Origin: Rhodospira trueperi
Lineage (GTDB): Bacteria > Pseudomonadota > Alphaproteobacteria > Rhodospirillales > Rhodospirillaceae
NCBI RefSeq assembly: GCF_900101965.1
Contig: NZ_FNAP01000002.1
Span: 186,001-250,000 of the forward strand
Length of the DNA stretch: 64,000 bases
Direction of reading: 5' to 3'
In this document: positions 48,444 through 57,298 of the stretch, piece after piece
Layout: the number at the start of each line of letters is the position of its first letter
Numbering within the stretch: the stretch's first letter is position 1
Notes under the pieces: generated by a model
What the model was told of the DNA's origin: nothing
The model's database searches: none
What the model saw: the letters and a program-made list of their open reading frames with translations, nothing else
Position numbers and translations under genes: made by a program

Positions 48444-48563
48444 GGCCGGGACGGGCTGTATCCTGCCGCCCGCGCCGGATCAAGCGGTCCCGGAAAGACA
48501 CAACGACGGTGGGCGCCCGCGACCGCCGCGACGCGGCGCACAATGCACCGCGTCACCGAGCCC

Positions 48564-48601
48564 GGCGGGTTGCCCCGCTGCGCGGGGCGAATCCGCCCTA
48601 C
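48564..48601 (-). repeat. 38-bp REP-like element, copy 1
   Basis: Hairpin-forming 38-mer (inner palindrome GCCCCGCTGCGCGGGGC) whose reverse complement matches 52927-52964 with a single mismatch. It lies in the 311-base gap 48352-48662, between the lapA terminator and the Sua5/TsaC start. Nothing else is seen in that gap. Confidence 0.75.
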
Positions 48602-48662
48602 GGGTATCCCTGGACCATCCCAACCCTTCCCTCGTTTGCACCGAAAGCACCAGATCGCCGTC

Positions 48663-49703
48663 ATGCCGGATCGTTCTTCTCCACGTCCGTCGGCCGGGGA
48701 CGGTGATGACGCCTGCGTCGCCCCGGAGCCCGCGACACAAGAGGCCATCCGCCGCGCCGCCGAGGCCCTGCGGAGCGGTCGCCTCGTCGTCTTCCCGACG
48801 GAAACGGTCTATGGTCTGGGCGCCGACGCCCGCAGCGAAGCCGCCGTGGCGGCGATCTATGCCGCCAAGGGCCGCCCCGCGCACAATCCGTGCATCGTGC
48901 ATGTCCCGGACATGGCGGCGGTGGTCCCGTTCGTGGACCTGTCGCCCACGGCGGCGCGGCTGGCGGACCGGTTCTGGCCCGGCCCGCTGACCCTGGTTCT
49001 GCGGCGCCGACCCGACGGTCCACTGGCGCCCCGGGTGTCCGCCGGCGCCGCCACGGTGGCCGTGCGCGCGCCGGCCCACCCGATCGCCCAGGCCCTTCTG
49101 CGCAGCGCCGAAATCCCCATTGCCGCGCCCAGCGCCAACCGCTCTGGCGCGATCAGTCCCACCACGGCGGAGCACGTCCGGGCCGAATTCGCGCGCGGGA
49201 ACGGCCCTTGCCCGGCGATCATCCTGGACGGTGGCGCCTGCCGCGTGGGGGTGGAGTCCACGGTGCTGGACTTGAGCCGAGACCGGCCCCGTCTGCTGCG
49301 CCCCGGCGGGGTGACGCGCGAGGCCATCGAGCAGGCCTTGGGCATGCCGCTGGACAGCCGGGACGCCGCCGTCGTTATGAACACCGGGACCGACGATCCG
49401 GCCCCGTCGCCGGGCCTGCTCTCCAGTCACTATGCCCCGGCGCGGCCGGTCCGGCTGAACGCAACGTCGGCCGCGCCCGGCGAGGCCCTGCTCGGATTCG
49501 GCGGCACGCCCGGCGCGGATCTGGACCTCAGCCCATCGGGCGATCTGGATGAGGCGGCCCGCAACCTGTTCGCCATGCTTCGGGCGCTGGACAGCCCCCC
49601 GTTCGGAGCGATTGCCGTGGCGCCCATCCCCGCGCATGGTCTCGGCGTCGCGCTGAATGACCGCTTGGCCCGTGCGGCCGCCCCGCGCCCGGGCGGTCCA
49701 TGA
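48663..49703 (+). CDS. Threonylcarbamoyl-AMP synthase (Sua5/TsaC)
   Basis: Makes threonylcarbamoyl-AMP for t6A37 tRNA modification. YrdC domain: RSGRLVVFPTETVYGLGADA, AIYAAKGRPAHNPCIVHV, FWPGPLTLVL, APSANRSGAISPTTAEHV and GVESTVLDLS, followed by a Sua5 C-terminal domain (LLSSHYAPARPVRL). 346 residues, so Sua5-type rather than short TsaC. ATG at 48663 precedes a non-conserved ~40-residue leader; the ribosome site is weak. Confidence 0.92.
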   Translation: MPDRSSPRPSAGDGDDACVAPEPATQEAIRRAAEALRSGRLVVFPTETVYGLGADARSEAAVAAIYAAKGRPAHNPCIVHVPDMAAVVPFVDLSPTAARLADRFWPGPLTLVLRRRPDGPLAPRVSAGAATVAVRAPAHPIAQALLRSAEIPIAAPSANRSGAISPTTAEHVRAEFARGNGPCPAIILDGGACRVGVESTVLDLSRDRPRLLRPGGVTREAIEQALGMPLDSRDAAVVMNTGTDDPAPSPGLLSSHYAPARPVRLNATSAAPGEALLGFGGTPGADLDLSPSGDLDEAARNLFAMLRALDSPPFGAIAVAPIPAHGLGVALNDRLARAAAPRPGGP

Positions 49704-49808
49704 TAGGCGCAACAAAACATTCTTCGTCGCGGCATTGGGCGAACGACGGCGGGCCCTTTAGGATGCGGCGGCGCCTTCGGGAGACCGGCTGACAAGGAGA
49801 GGACTGTT

Positions 49809-50747
49809 TTGAGCACCATCACAAGCGTCGGCGTCATGTTGACCGGTCATGATCCCAAGGGCATGGCCGAGGCGCTGGATCTCCTGGACGTGATCGGGGC
49901 CGATCATGTCGAGATCAATCCGGCGCTCGCCGGTCTGATCGCCGACGGCCGCGTTCGCCCCGAGCCGCTGCGGCACCTTCAGGACTCGCTGGCCGGACGC
50001 CGCCTGGGGGTGACCGTTCACGCGCCCCTGTCGCTGAACCTGATGGACGAGACGCTGATCGATCTGCACCGGGCGGTCGGGGCGGCCAGCCTGGAGGTCT
50101 GCGCCGCGCTGGGGGCCCGCTGCATGGTGGTGCATCCCGGCTGGATCGACGGGCGCCGCCTGCTGGTCGAGCGCGACCGGCTCATGGCGCTGGAACGGGC
50201 GGAACTGCACGCCCTGGCGGAGCGGGCGGCGGAGGTCGGTGTTACTCTGGCGCTGGAGAACATGCCGGTCATCGCCGAAGCTCTGACGGGTGACCTCCTC
50301 AATCACGGCATCGACTGCGTCAGCGTGCGCGATCAGGTCGAGGCCGTTGGGCATCCGAACCTTGCCGCCACCATCGACGTCAGCCACGCCTGCATCTCCA
50401 GTGCTCATCTGGGTGTGGACGCGCGCGGGCAGATTCGGGCGCTGGCGCCCGTGACCCGCCACCTTCACCTGCACGATTCGTTCGGCCGCGTGCCGACCCT
50501 GCCGCGTCCGGGTCTGGGCGAGGATCTGGCCTACGGCATGGGGGATCTGCATCTGCCGCTGGGCTGGGGGAGCCTGCCGTGGGAGCACCTTCTCACCGAC
50601 CTGCCCCTGCCGGAGGCGGTCACCCTGACCCTGGAGATCATGCCCTGGTACGCGAATACCGACACCCTGGCCGACAGCCTTGCCCGCGCCCGCGCGCTTG
50701 CCGCGCTGATGGATCGCCGCGCGGCCGATCCCGCCGCGGCGGAGTAG
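49809..50747 (+). CDS. Sugar phosphate isomerase/epimerase-like TIM-barrel protein
   Basis: Xylose-isomerase-like (AP endonuclease 2) TIM barrel of 312 residues with probable metal ligands: VVHPGW (His), LALENMP (Glu), IDVSHA (Asp/His), HLHLHDSFG (His) and LEIMPWY (Glu). Reaction unknown. Start is TTG at 49809 with AAGGAGAGGA upstream. It precedes phnN by seven bases, so the two are one operon and may both serve phosphonate or ribose-phosphate metabolism, which is an inference from context. Confidence 0.85.
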   Translation: MSTITSVGVMLTGHDPKGMAEALDLLDVIGADHVEINPALAGLIADGRVRPEPLRHLQDSLAGRRLGVTVHAPLSLNLMDETLIDLHRAVGAASLEVCAALGARCMVVHPGWIDGRRLLVERDRLMALERAELHALAERAAEVGVTLALENMPVIAEALTGDLLNHGIDCVSVRDQVEAVGHPNLAATIDVSHACISSAHLGVDARGQIRALAPVTRHLHLHDSFGRVPTLPRPGLGEDLAYGMGDLHLPLGWGSLPWEHLLTDLPLPEAVTLTLEIMPWYANTDTLADSLARARALAALMDRRAADPAAAE

Positions 50748-50754
50748 GCGGGCC

Positions 50755-51375
50755 ATGACGGTGATCGCTCCGGCCCCTGTCGGACACGGCGGGCTTGTTT
50801 ATATCATCGGGGCCTCCGGGGCCGGCAAGGATACGCTGATCGACTGGGCCCGCGAGCGCCTCGCCGCCCTGCGGCCCGATCTGCCGGTCGCTTTCGCCCA
50901 CCGCTACATCACCCGCCGTGGGAGCAGTGTGGGCGAGGCGCATGTTCCGCTCACCCTCGACGCGTTCGAGACCCGTCGCGCGGCCGGCCTGTTCGCCATG
51001 GCCTGGGCCAGCGTCGGAACGCTGTACGGCATCGGCGTTGAGATCGACCTTTGGCGCGCGGCCGGCCTGACCGTGGTCGTCAACGGCTCGCGCGAGCATC
51101 TGGCTGCGGCCAGCCAGCGCTATCCGGACATCCGGCCGGTTCTGATTACCGCGCCGGCCGAGGTGCTGCGCCAACGCTTGCAGGCGCGGGGGCGGGAGAC
51201 GCCCGACGAGATCGAGGCGCGTCTGCGTCGAACGGAGATGTTGCCGGTCGAACACCCCCGGTTGGCCCGCGTGGACAACAGCGCCTCGGTGGAGATCGCC
51301 GGCAGCCGCCTCATGGCGCTGATCCAGGCCATCGCGGAGGCCCCGCACCGGGCCACGGCCGCCCATCCGGCCTGA
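50755..51375 (+). CDS. phnN: Ribose 1,5-bisphosphokinase PhnN
   Basis: Guanylate-kinase-fold enzyme phosphorylating ribose 1,5-bisphosphate to PRPP, the last step of C-P lyase phosphonate use. 206 residues: P-loop IIGASGAGKDTLIDWAR (about 17-33), AHRYITRRG, FAMAWASVGTLYGIGVEID (substrate region) and VVVNGSREHL. No phnGHIJKLM genes are present in the window. It follows the TIM-barrel gene closely. Confidence 0.88.
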   Translation: MTVIAPAPVGHGGLVYIIGASGAGKDTLIDWARERLAALRPDLPVAFAHRYITRRGSSVGEAHVPLTLDAFETRRAAGLFAMAWASVGTLYGIGVEIDLWRAAGLTVVVNGSREHLAAASQRYPDIRPVLITAPAEVLRQRLQARGRETPDEIEARLRRTEMLPVEHPRLARVDNSASVEIAGSRLMALIQAIAEAPHRATAAHPA

Positions 51376-51695
51376 GCCCGAGTCTGTCGCCCTGACAGCC
51401 GAGTCATCACATGCCGGACGTCCCACCGCTTGTCTTCAGAGTCAAGCCGGGCCTCTTTTTGGCTTCCGGAGAGTCGTGGCGCGTCAATGCTTTGTTAACC
51501 ATCCGGCCGTGATGTCGTGGTGGCTTGCTTTGACTCGCCCACATCTTGGGATGCCCGGGTATCAGCCCGAACTCAATTGTGCTCCGACTCCGTGCCGCTG
51601 CCGCGTCCATTGAAGAATCATCTTGCCATATCAGGGGATTCGTTCAGAGTTTTAAGAATATCGTTCAGTCCGACAGCCGGATCGGGAGAGGAAGG
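51376..51695. other. Gap upstream of the OmpA-like gene
   Basis: 320 bases with a locally AT-rich end (around 51640-51670, TTTTAAGAATATCG) that may hold the promoter of the outer-membrane protein gene. No gene or repeat is supported. Confidence 0.4.
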
Positions 51696-52751
51696 ATGCT
51701 GGCGCATCGAAAGGGACGGATCGCGGGCATCGCAGCGATCGTTATCGGTATGGCGGCATCGTTCCCGGTTCTGGCGGACCAACTGCCGGAAGGCCCCTAT
51801 TTCGGCGTCGGGGGCGGCCTGAATCTGAACGGCGGCGGCGATATCAAGAACAACGGGGTTCGCCGCGACCTGGATACCGACCTGGGGTTCGTCGGGCTGG
51901 GGAGTTTCGGGTACGCGTTCGGCAACGGGCTGCGCGCCGAAATCGAAGGCGGCCATCGCCGCAACACGGTGGAAGACTGGGGCGGGACCAGCGTTTCGGG
52001 GCATCTCAGCGCCTGGCACGCCATGGTCAACGCGCTGTATGACTTCCCCACCGGCAACCGCCTGAGCCCTTACATCGGGGCCGGCATCGGCACCGCTGTC
52101 GTCAGCATCGATGCCAAGAATACCGCCGCCGGCGTCAGAATGGACGACACGGACGTCAGCTTCGCCTATCAGGCGATCATCGGCATGGGTTACGACATCA
52201 TGGACAACCTGGCCGTGACCGCCGACTACCGGTTCCTGCACGCCGTGGATCTGGAACACCAGTTTTCCGGTGGCGGTGGCGGCGATCCGGGCGATTCCTA
52301 CCTGAACCACAGCTTTGTGCTGGGTCTGCGGTACGCCTTCGGTGTTCCCGCGCAGACCGAGACCGTTCAGGCGGCCGAGTCAAGCGCGGCGGTCGAGGCT
52401 CCGGAACCGCCGCCGGTCGTGCCCAACAGCTATCTCGTGTTCTTCGCCTTCGACAGCCACGCCTTGACGCCCGAAGCGACCGGCGTCGTCGATACCGCTG
52501 CCAACAATGCCTTGCAGGTCGGCCCGACGCGCATTGAGGTCACCGGCCACACCGACCGCGCCGGCCCCGAATCCTACAACATGATCCTGTCGCAGCGCCG
52601 CGCCGAGGCGGTCATGACCCGTCTGGTCGCCCAGGGCGTTCCCCGCGACGCCATCGCCGTGTTCGCCAAGGGCGAGGACGAGCCGCTGATTCCCACCGGG
52701 GACGGCGTGTCCGAGGCGCAGAACCGCCGCGTGGAAATCATTCTGTTGTAG
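51696..52751 (+). CDS. OmpA-family outer-membrane protein
   Basis: 351 residues: signal peptide (about 1-27, ending PVLADQ), an eight-strand beta-barrel (PYFGVGGGLNLNG to NHSFVLGLRYAFG, strands ending in aromatic residues), a Pro/Glu linker (VEAPEPPPVVPNSY), and a C-terminal OmpA peptidoglycan-binding domain (YLVFFAFDSHALTPEA, IEVTGHTDRAGPESYNMILSQRRAEAV, NRRVEIILL). Links outer membrane to cell wall. Start ATG with GAGAGGAAGG upstream. Confidence 0.93.
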   Translation: MLAHRKGRIAGIAAIVIGMAASFPVLADQLPEGPYFGVGGGLNLNGGGDIKNNGVRRDLDTDLGFVGLGSFGYAFGNGLRAEIEGGHRRNTVEDWGGTSVSGHLSAWHAMVNALYDFPTGNRLSPYIGAGIGTAVVSIDAKNTAAGVRMDDTDVSFAYQAIIGMGYDIMDNLAVTADYRFLHAVDLEHQFSGGGGGDPGDSYLNHSFVLGLRYAFGVPAQTETVQAAESSAAVEAPEPPPVVPNSYLVFFAFDSHALTPEATGVVDTAANNALQVGPTRIEVTGHTDRAGPESYNMILSQRRAEAVMTRLVAQGVPRDAIAVFAKGEDEPLIPTGDGVSEAQNRRVEIILL

Positions 52752-52926
52752 GTCGAAGACGGAGTCCGGAACACGCGATTCGCTCGGTCTGCGACGCCCG
52801 GACGCCCTCCCGTGGATACGATCCGTTTCACACAACTCCTCATGGACGGACGGCGGGTGCAGCCAGGGCAATCGCGTGAAAGGGTGTGTGGTCGTAAAGC
52901 GCAAACCCCCACCCTCTTTTCGTAAG

Positions 52927-52964
52927 GTAGGGCGGATTCGCCCCGCGCAGCGGGGCAATCCGCC
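52927..52964 (+). repeat. 38-bp REP-like element, copy 2, with inverted partner
   Basis: Same 38-mer as at 48564-48601 in opposite orientation, one mismatch. A second, diverged hairpin of the same style (GGCGGGTTGCGCC...GGCGCGAACCGC) follows at about 52982-53007, so the unit resembles a REP pair. It sits in the 265-base gap between the convergent OmpA-like and NTF2-like genes. Confidence 0.75.
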
Positions 52965-53016
52965 GGATGGCTGCGACGCGGCGGGTTGCGCCTGCGGCGC
53001 GAACCGCTCCAGGCCT

Positions 53017-53490
53017 TCACCCATGCCCCAACTTGCGGCGTAGCAGGCGCGGCACCCAGCCCAGCACCGGCAGCCGCTCGTAGAGCTGACCGGCGGCGTC
53101 CCAGTGGTCGATGTGCTCGCGCACGCGGCCGTCCGGGGCGAAGCGCAGTTCGGTCATGCCGACGATGTGCCAGTCCGCCCGCAGCGCCTTCACCCGGGCG
53201 GTGAGCGTCCAGCGCAGAAAGCCCACGTCGCCGTCGAAGGCGCGGTGGGTGACGGTGAAGCGGGGCGCCTCCAGGTCGCGGTACATGGCCTGAAACACCC
53301 GCCGCAACGCGGCCCGGCCGGTCACATCGTTGAACGGATCGACGAAGTGGATGTCGTCCGTCACCGCCGCGTCCAGATCGCCCAGCGACTCCGGCGTCAG
53401 GGTCTCGAACAGGCGGGCGTAGCGCGCCGCGCCGGCCAGCACTTCGGCGGAGGGCGGCGGCGGCTCGGCGAAGCGGTCGGCCTCGGTCAT
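53017..53490 (-). CDS. NTF2-like (SnoaL-type) protein
   Basis: 157 residues with the NTF2/SnoaL cone-fold pattern: YARLFETLTPESLGDLDAAVTDDIHFVDPFNDVTGRAALRRVF split over the first half, and VGMTELRFAPDGRVREHIDHWDAAGQLYERLPVLG at the end. No catalytic assignment possible. Start overlaps the SDR stop (ATGA). In other alphaproteobacteria this pair sits in photooxidative-stress clusters with cfa and DUF1365 genes; those partners are absent here. Confidence 0.83.
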   Translation of the reverse strand: MTEADRFAEPPPPSAEVLAGAARYARLFETLTPESLGDLDAAVTDDIHFVDPFNDVTGRAALRRVFQAMYRDLEAPRFTVTHRAFDGDVGFLRWTLTARVKALRADWHIVGMTELRFAPDGRVREHIDHWDAAGQLYERLPVLGWVPRLLRRKLGHG

Positions 53491-54278
53491 GATCCGGACT
53501 CCTTCAACGCGGCCGGCTTGGCGTCATCGGGAATGGCGCCCTTCGTCAGCATGAACTTCAGCGGATGGGGCAGCACCCGCAAGACCTTCAGCAGCCATGA
53601 CAGCCGGCGCGGGAAGGTGATCTCGAACCGGTCCGACTCCAGCCCCTTGGCGATGCGGTCGGCGGCGGCGTCGGCCTCCATCAGGAACGGCATGGGGAAC
53701 TCGTTGCGGTCGGTCAGCGGAGTCTTCACGAACCCCGGACTGATGACCTGCACGGTCACCCCAAATTGGGCTAGGTCCGGCCGCAGCGACTCGCACACGG
53801 CGATCAGCCCGGCCTTGGTGCCGGAATAGGCCGCCGCCGTGGGCAGGCCGACATAGCCGGCGACGGAGGCCACCACGGCGATGCGGCCGCGTCGGCGCGC
53901 CACGAAACGCGGCACCACGGCGGCCAGGCCGTTGACCACGCCGCCCACATTGATGGCGTACAGGCGGTCGAAGACGGTGGCGTCGAAGCGCGCGGCGGGC
54001 ATCGGCTGGTGACTGCCGGCGTTGAGGACCACGATTTCCGGCAGACCCTCGGCGGCCTCGAGCCGCGCCAGCACCCCGGCGCAGGCCTCGCGGTCGGTGA
54101 CGTCCAGGGGCTCGGGCAGGATGCGCCCGGGCAGGCTCTCGGCGTCCCTGACCAGGGCCTGGAGATCGCCGGCGGTGCGGGCGCTGGCGATCACGGTCAG
54201 GCCCTCGCGCGCCAGCCGCAGGGCCAGCGCCCGGCCGATGCCGCGCCCGGCCCCGGTGATCCAGATCGGTCCTCTCAT
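53487..54278 (-). CDS. Short-chain dehydrogenase/reductase
   Basis: Classical SDR of 263 residues: TGAGRGIGRALALRL (NAD(P)-binding, about 8-22), VVLNAGSHQ, catalytic Ser in VVASVAGYVG, and YSGTKAG (Tyr and Lys of YxxxK). The C-terminus has a basic/hydrophobic extension (RRLSWLLKVLRVLPHPLKFML), possibly membrane-associating. ATG at 54278 with GGAGG upstream. Substrate unknown; co-transcribed with the NTF2-like protein. Confidence 0.9.
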   Translation of the reverse strand: MRGPIWITGAGRGIGRALALRLAREGLTVIASARTAGDLQALVRDAESLPGRILPEPLDVTDREACAGVLARLEAAEGLPEIVVLNAGSHQPMPAARFDATVFDRLYAINVGGVVNGLAAVVPRFVARRRGRIAVVASVAGYVGLPTAAAYSGTKAGLIAVCESLRPDLAQFGVTVQVISPGFVKTPLTDRNEFPMPFLMEADAAADRIAKGLESDRFEITFPRRLSWLLKVLRVLPHPLKFMLTKGAIPDDAKPAALKESGS

Positions 54279-54401
54279 ACGTCCTCCGATGTCATCATCA
54301 ACAGCTTGGTTCTTGGCGAACGGCATTGGGTTTGCCACCATGCGCGGGTCGAGGCCCGCCTGAGGCCGGCCGCACCGCGTTTCGCCCGGGATCCGCCCGC
54401 C

Positions 54402-55151
54402 ATGCCTCTGTTCCCGTTTTCTCGTGGCGCCTCCAAAAGGGTACGCCCCGAACCGCCCGCCGGATCAGAGCCGCCGGACCCGGAGACCCGGGCCGCCCTC
54501 GACCGCCACCGGCACGACGACGACCGCCACACCATCACCCACTTCAGCCGCCTTCTCAGCCGCCATGGCCGTTCGCACGCGTCGTTGGAATGGAACAGTC
54601 GGGAGAGCCAGGAACGCCGCTTCGGCGTGCTGGTGGAGATCGGCATTCAGGCGGGGGACAGCGTGCTCGACGTCGGCTGCGGCACGGGCGACCTGCTGGC
54701 TTGGATGGAGCGGCGCGGCCTGACGGTGGACTACGCGGGGATGGACCTGACCCCGATGATGGTCGAGCACGCCCGCGCGCGGTTTCCGGAGCGCCCGTTC
54801 GTCCAGGGCTGCCTGCTGGATGGGGTGGACCTGCCGAAGGACCGCTTCGACTGGGTGCTTGCCAGCGGCATCTTCGCCCATCGGCGCGACCACCCCGACG
54901 CCCACATGCGCGACATGATCGCCGCCATGCTGCCGTTGGCGGGGAAGGGCGTGGCCGTCAACTCGTTGAGCCTGACGGCGCCGCAGAACCGGCAATGGCA
55001 GCTTTTTCACGCCGATCCCGACGCTACGATCGCGTGGGCGCGGGAACAGGTGCCGCGCGCGGACCTGCGTGAGGATTACGATCCCAACGATTTCACGCTC
55101 TATCTGTACACCGATGCCGCAGCGGCGCGGACCAAGCCATGGCGACCCTGA
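54402..55151 (+). CDS. Class I SAM-dependent methyltransferase
   Basis: 249 residues. A Pro/Arg-rich N-terminus is followed by a Rossmann methyltransferase core: VLDVGCGTGDLLAWM (motif I), YAGMDLTPMMVEHARARFP, and FDWVLASGIFAHRRD. Substrate unknown. It overlaps the nudC start by 13 bases, so they form one operon. The frame is open upstream but the ATG at 54402 is the first plausible start; the ribosome site is weak. Confidence 0.85.
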   Translation: MPLFPFSRGASKRVRPEPPAGSEPPDPETRAALDRHRHDDDRHTITHFSRLLSRHGRSHASLEWNSRESQERRFGVLVEIGIQAGDSVLDVGCGTGDLLAWMERRGLTVDYAGMDLTPMMVEHARARFPERPFVQGCLLDGVDLPKDRFDWVLASGIFAHRRDHPDAHMRDMIAAMLPLAGKGVAVNSLSLTAPQNRQWQLFHADPDATIAWAREQVPRADLREDYDPNDFTLYLYTDAAAARTKPWRP

Positions 55152-56152
55152 GCGCGGCGGCGCGGGCGGCGCTGGAGGGGTTGACCTACACCGGCGCGCC
55201 GCTGGATCGGGCCGAGCCCCTGCGCGGGGACGCGGAAGCCCTGGATCGGCGCCGGGCGGAACCGGCCAGCCGGGTGGTGCCGGTGTGGCGCGATCGCGTG
55301 GTCGTGGACGACGCCGACCCGGCGGTGGGACCGCGCCTGCTGTCCGTGGCGGGGGACTGGCGGCCGTCCGATTCCGCGTTGGCGCCGGAGGAGGCGGTGT
55401 TCCTGGGCCTGGACGCGGGCGGCGCGGCGTGGTTCGGCGTGCAGCTTCCGCCCGGCGTGGCCGTGGAGGACGAGGAACGTGGCCCGGACATCGGGGTTGC
55501 GGGGCGTTTCGTGCCCCTGCGCACGGTGGGCCCGGCACTGCCACCGGACGAGGCGGCCATTCTGGCCCAGGCGGTGGGGGTGCTGGCGTGGCATCGCCGA
55601 CACCGCTTCTGTGCGGCCTGCGGCGCGCTCACGGCGGCGGCGGACGGCGGCTGGCGCCGTCGCTGCGTGGACGAGGCATGCGGCGCCGGCCATTTCCCGC
55701 GCACCGACCCGGCGGTCATCATGCTGGTTCATCACGGCCAAGGCGAGGCCGCGCGCTGCCTGCTGGGGCGCGGCCGGCATCTGCCGCCCGGCATGGTCTC
55801 GACCTTGGCGGGGTTCGTCGAGCCGGGCGAGAGCCTGGAGGAGGCGGTGCGCCGCGAGGTCCACGAGGAGTGCGGCGTGCGGGTCGGCCGAATGGCCTAC
55901 GGCGCGTCGCAGCCGTGGCCGTTTCCCGCCTCGCTGATGATCGGATTCCACGCCGAGGCCGAGACCACGGACATCATTCTGGACCCGCGCGAACTGGAAC
56001 ACGCCGCCTGGTTCAGCCGGGCGGAGGTGGCGGCCATGGCCGACAGCGCCGCTTTGCAAACCGGCGACGGCTGGCGCCTGCCGCGCGGAGGTTCCATCGC
56101 CCGGCGCCTGATCGCGGGATGGCTGGCCGGCGATCCGGTGCTGGTGGAGTGA
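55139..56152 (+). CDS. nudC: NADH pyrophosphatase / RNA deNADding enzyme NudC
   Basis: Nudix hydrolase cleaving NAD(H) and removing NAD caps from RNA. 337 residues: zinc ribbon FCAACGALT ... CVDEACGAGHFPR, FPRTDPAVIMLV, Nudix box GFVEPGESLEEAVRREVHEE with the following ECG, and the NudC-specific SQPWPFPASLM motif. Longer N-terminal domain than E. coli NudC, as common in alphaproteobacteria. Confidence 0.94.
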   Translation: MATLSAAARAALEGLTYTGAPLDRAEPLRGDAEALDRRRAEPASRVVPVWRDRVVVDDADPAVGPRLLSVAGDWRPSDSALAPEEAVFLGLDAGGAAWFGVQLPPGVAVEDEERGPDIGVAGRFVPLRTVGPALPPDEAAILAQAVGVLAWHRRHRFCAACGALTAAADGGWRRRCVDEACGAGHFPRTDPAVIMLVHHGQGEAARCLLGRGRHLPPGMVSTLAGFVEPGESLEEAVRREVHEECGVRVGRMAYGASQPWPFPASLMIGFHAEAETTDIILDPRELEHAAWFSRAEVAAMADSAALQTGDGWRLPRGGSIARRLIAGWLAGDPVLVE

Positions 56153-56191
56153 CCGGGGCGACCCAACGCACACCTGCGTCGTCGGCCGCGA

Positions 56192-57298
56192 TCACGCCGC
56201 CAGGGTCCACGCCTCCAGGCAGCGGGTCACGTCGGTCTCGGTCGTGGACCATCCCAGGCTGATGCGCACGGCCCGGCTGGCGGCGGCCTCGTCCACGCCC
56301 ATGGCGCGCAGCACATGGGACGGCGTGACCTTGCCGGATGAACACGCCGCCCCGGCGCTGACCGATACGCCGGACAGGTCCAGCCGCATCAGCAGGGTGG
56401 GCGCGGCGATGCGGGGATGGCCGACGCAGGTGGTGTTGGGCAGGCGGGCGGCGCCGGCGCCGTGGATGACGAGTCCGGGCGTGGCGGCGCGCAGGCCCGC
56501 CTCCAGTCGGTCGCGCAACGCCGCCAAACGGGCCGGCTCCGTGGTCCGCGACTCCGTCGCGGCACGGGCGGCGGCGCCGAAGCCGGCGATGGACACCAGG
56601 GGCTCGGTGCCGGCCCGCCGGCCGCGTTCCTGTCCGCCGCCGCGCACCAGGGGTGCCAGCGTCAGGCCGTCCGCCACGATCAGCGCTCCAACGCCGGCCG
56701 GGCCGCCCAGTTTGTGCGCCGACAGGGTCGTCAGGTCGACGCCGAGATCATCGGGAGACACACCGGGCATCCGCCCCGGCGCCTGGACGGCGTCGCAGTG
56801 GACCCGCCAGCCGCGCGCGCGGGCCAGCCGCGCCGCCTCCGCCACCGGTTGCACGGCTCCGGTCTCGTTGTTGGCCAGCATGACCGACAACAGGCCCGGC
56901 GCGGGCGCGGCGGACAGCGCCCGGTCCAGCCCCTCCAGGTCCAGGACGCCGTCGGCGGTCACAGCGACGCGGTTCGACTCGGGCACCCAGGCCAGGACCG
57001 AGTCGTGCTCGACGGCCGAGCACAGGCGGGGCGCCGTATCCGCGCCAAGGGTCGTCAGGGCCAGGGCGTTGGACTCGGAGCCGCCACTGGTCAACACGAC
57101 GCGCCCCGGTGTCACGCCCACCAGGGCGGCCACCGCCTCGCGGGCGTCCTCGATCAGGGCGCGTGCCCGGCGGCCGTGAGCATGCACGGAGGACGGATTG
57201 CCGGTGACCGTCAGGGCCTCGCGCATGGCAGCCGCAGCCTCCGGCCGCAGCGGGGTCGAGGCGTTGTGGTCCAGGTAGACGGCGGGGGACGAGGTCAC
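56192..57298 (-). CDS. Cysteine desulfurase (NifS/IscS class)
   Basis: PLP enzyme releasing sulfur from cysteine for Fe-S clusters. VYLDHNASTPLRPEAAAAM at the start, NPSSVHAHGRRAR, VLTSGGSESNALAL, NNETGAVQPV, the PLP-Lys motif LSAHKLGGPAGVGAL, and the persulfide loop SAGAACSSGKVTPSHVL. 368 residues. GTG start overlaps the iscR stop (GTGA). It is last in the cysE-iscR gene string; sufBCD do not follow, so the Fe-S genes usually attached here are elsewhere. Confidence 0.92.
   Translation of the reverse strand: MTSSPAVYLDHNASTPLRPEAAAAMREALTVTGNPSSVHAHGRRARALIEDAREAVAALVGVTPGRVVLTSGGSESNALALTTLGADTAPRLCSAVEHDSVLAWVPESNRVAVTADGVLDLEGLDRALSAAPAPGLLSVMLANNETGAVQPVAEAARLARARGWRVHCDAVQAPGRMPGVSPDDLGVDLTTLSAHKLGGPAGVGALIVADGLTLAPLVRGGGQERGRRAGTEPLVSIAGFGAAARAATESRTTEPARLAALRDRLEAGLRAATPGLVIHGAGAARLPNTTCVGHPRIAAPTLLMRLDLSGVSVSAGAACSSGKVTPSHVLRAMGVDEAAASRAVRISLGWSTTETDVTRCLEAWTLAA

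Noticed and set aside
53104-53829. Plus-strand open frame across the NTF2-like and SDR genes
   Set aside because: Antisense to two overlapping, recognisable genes; no motif or ribosome site.
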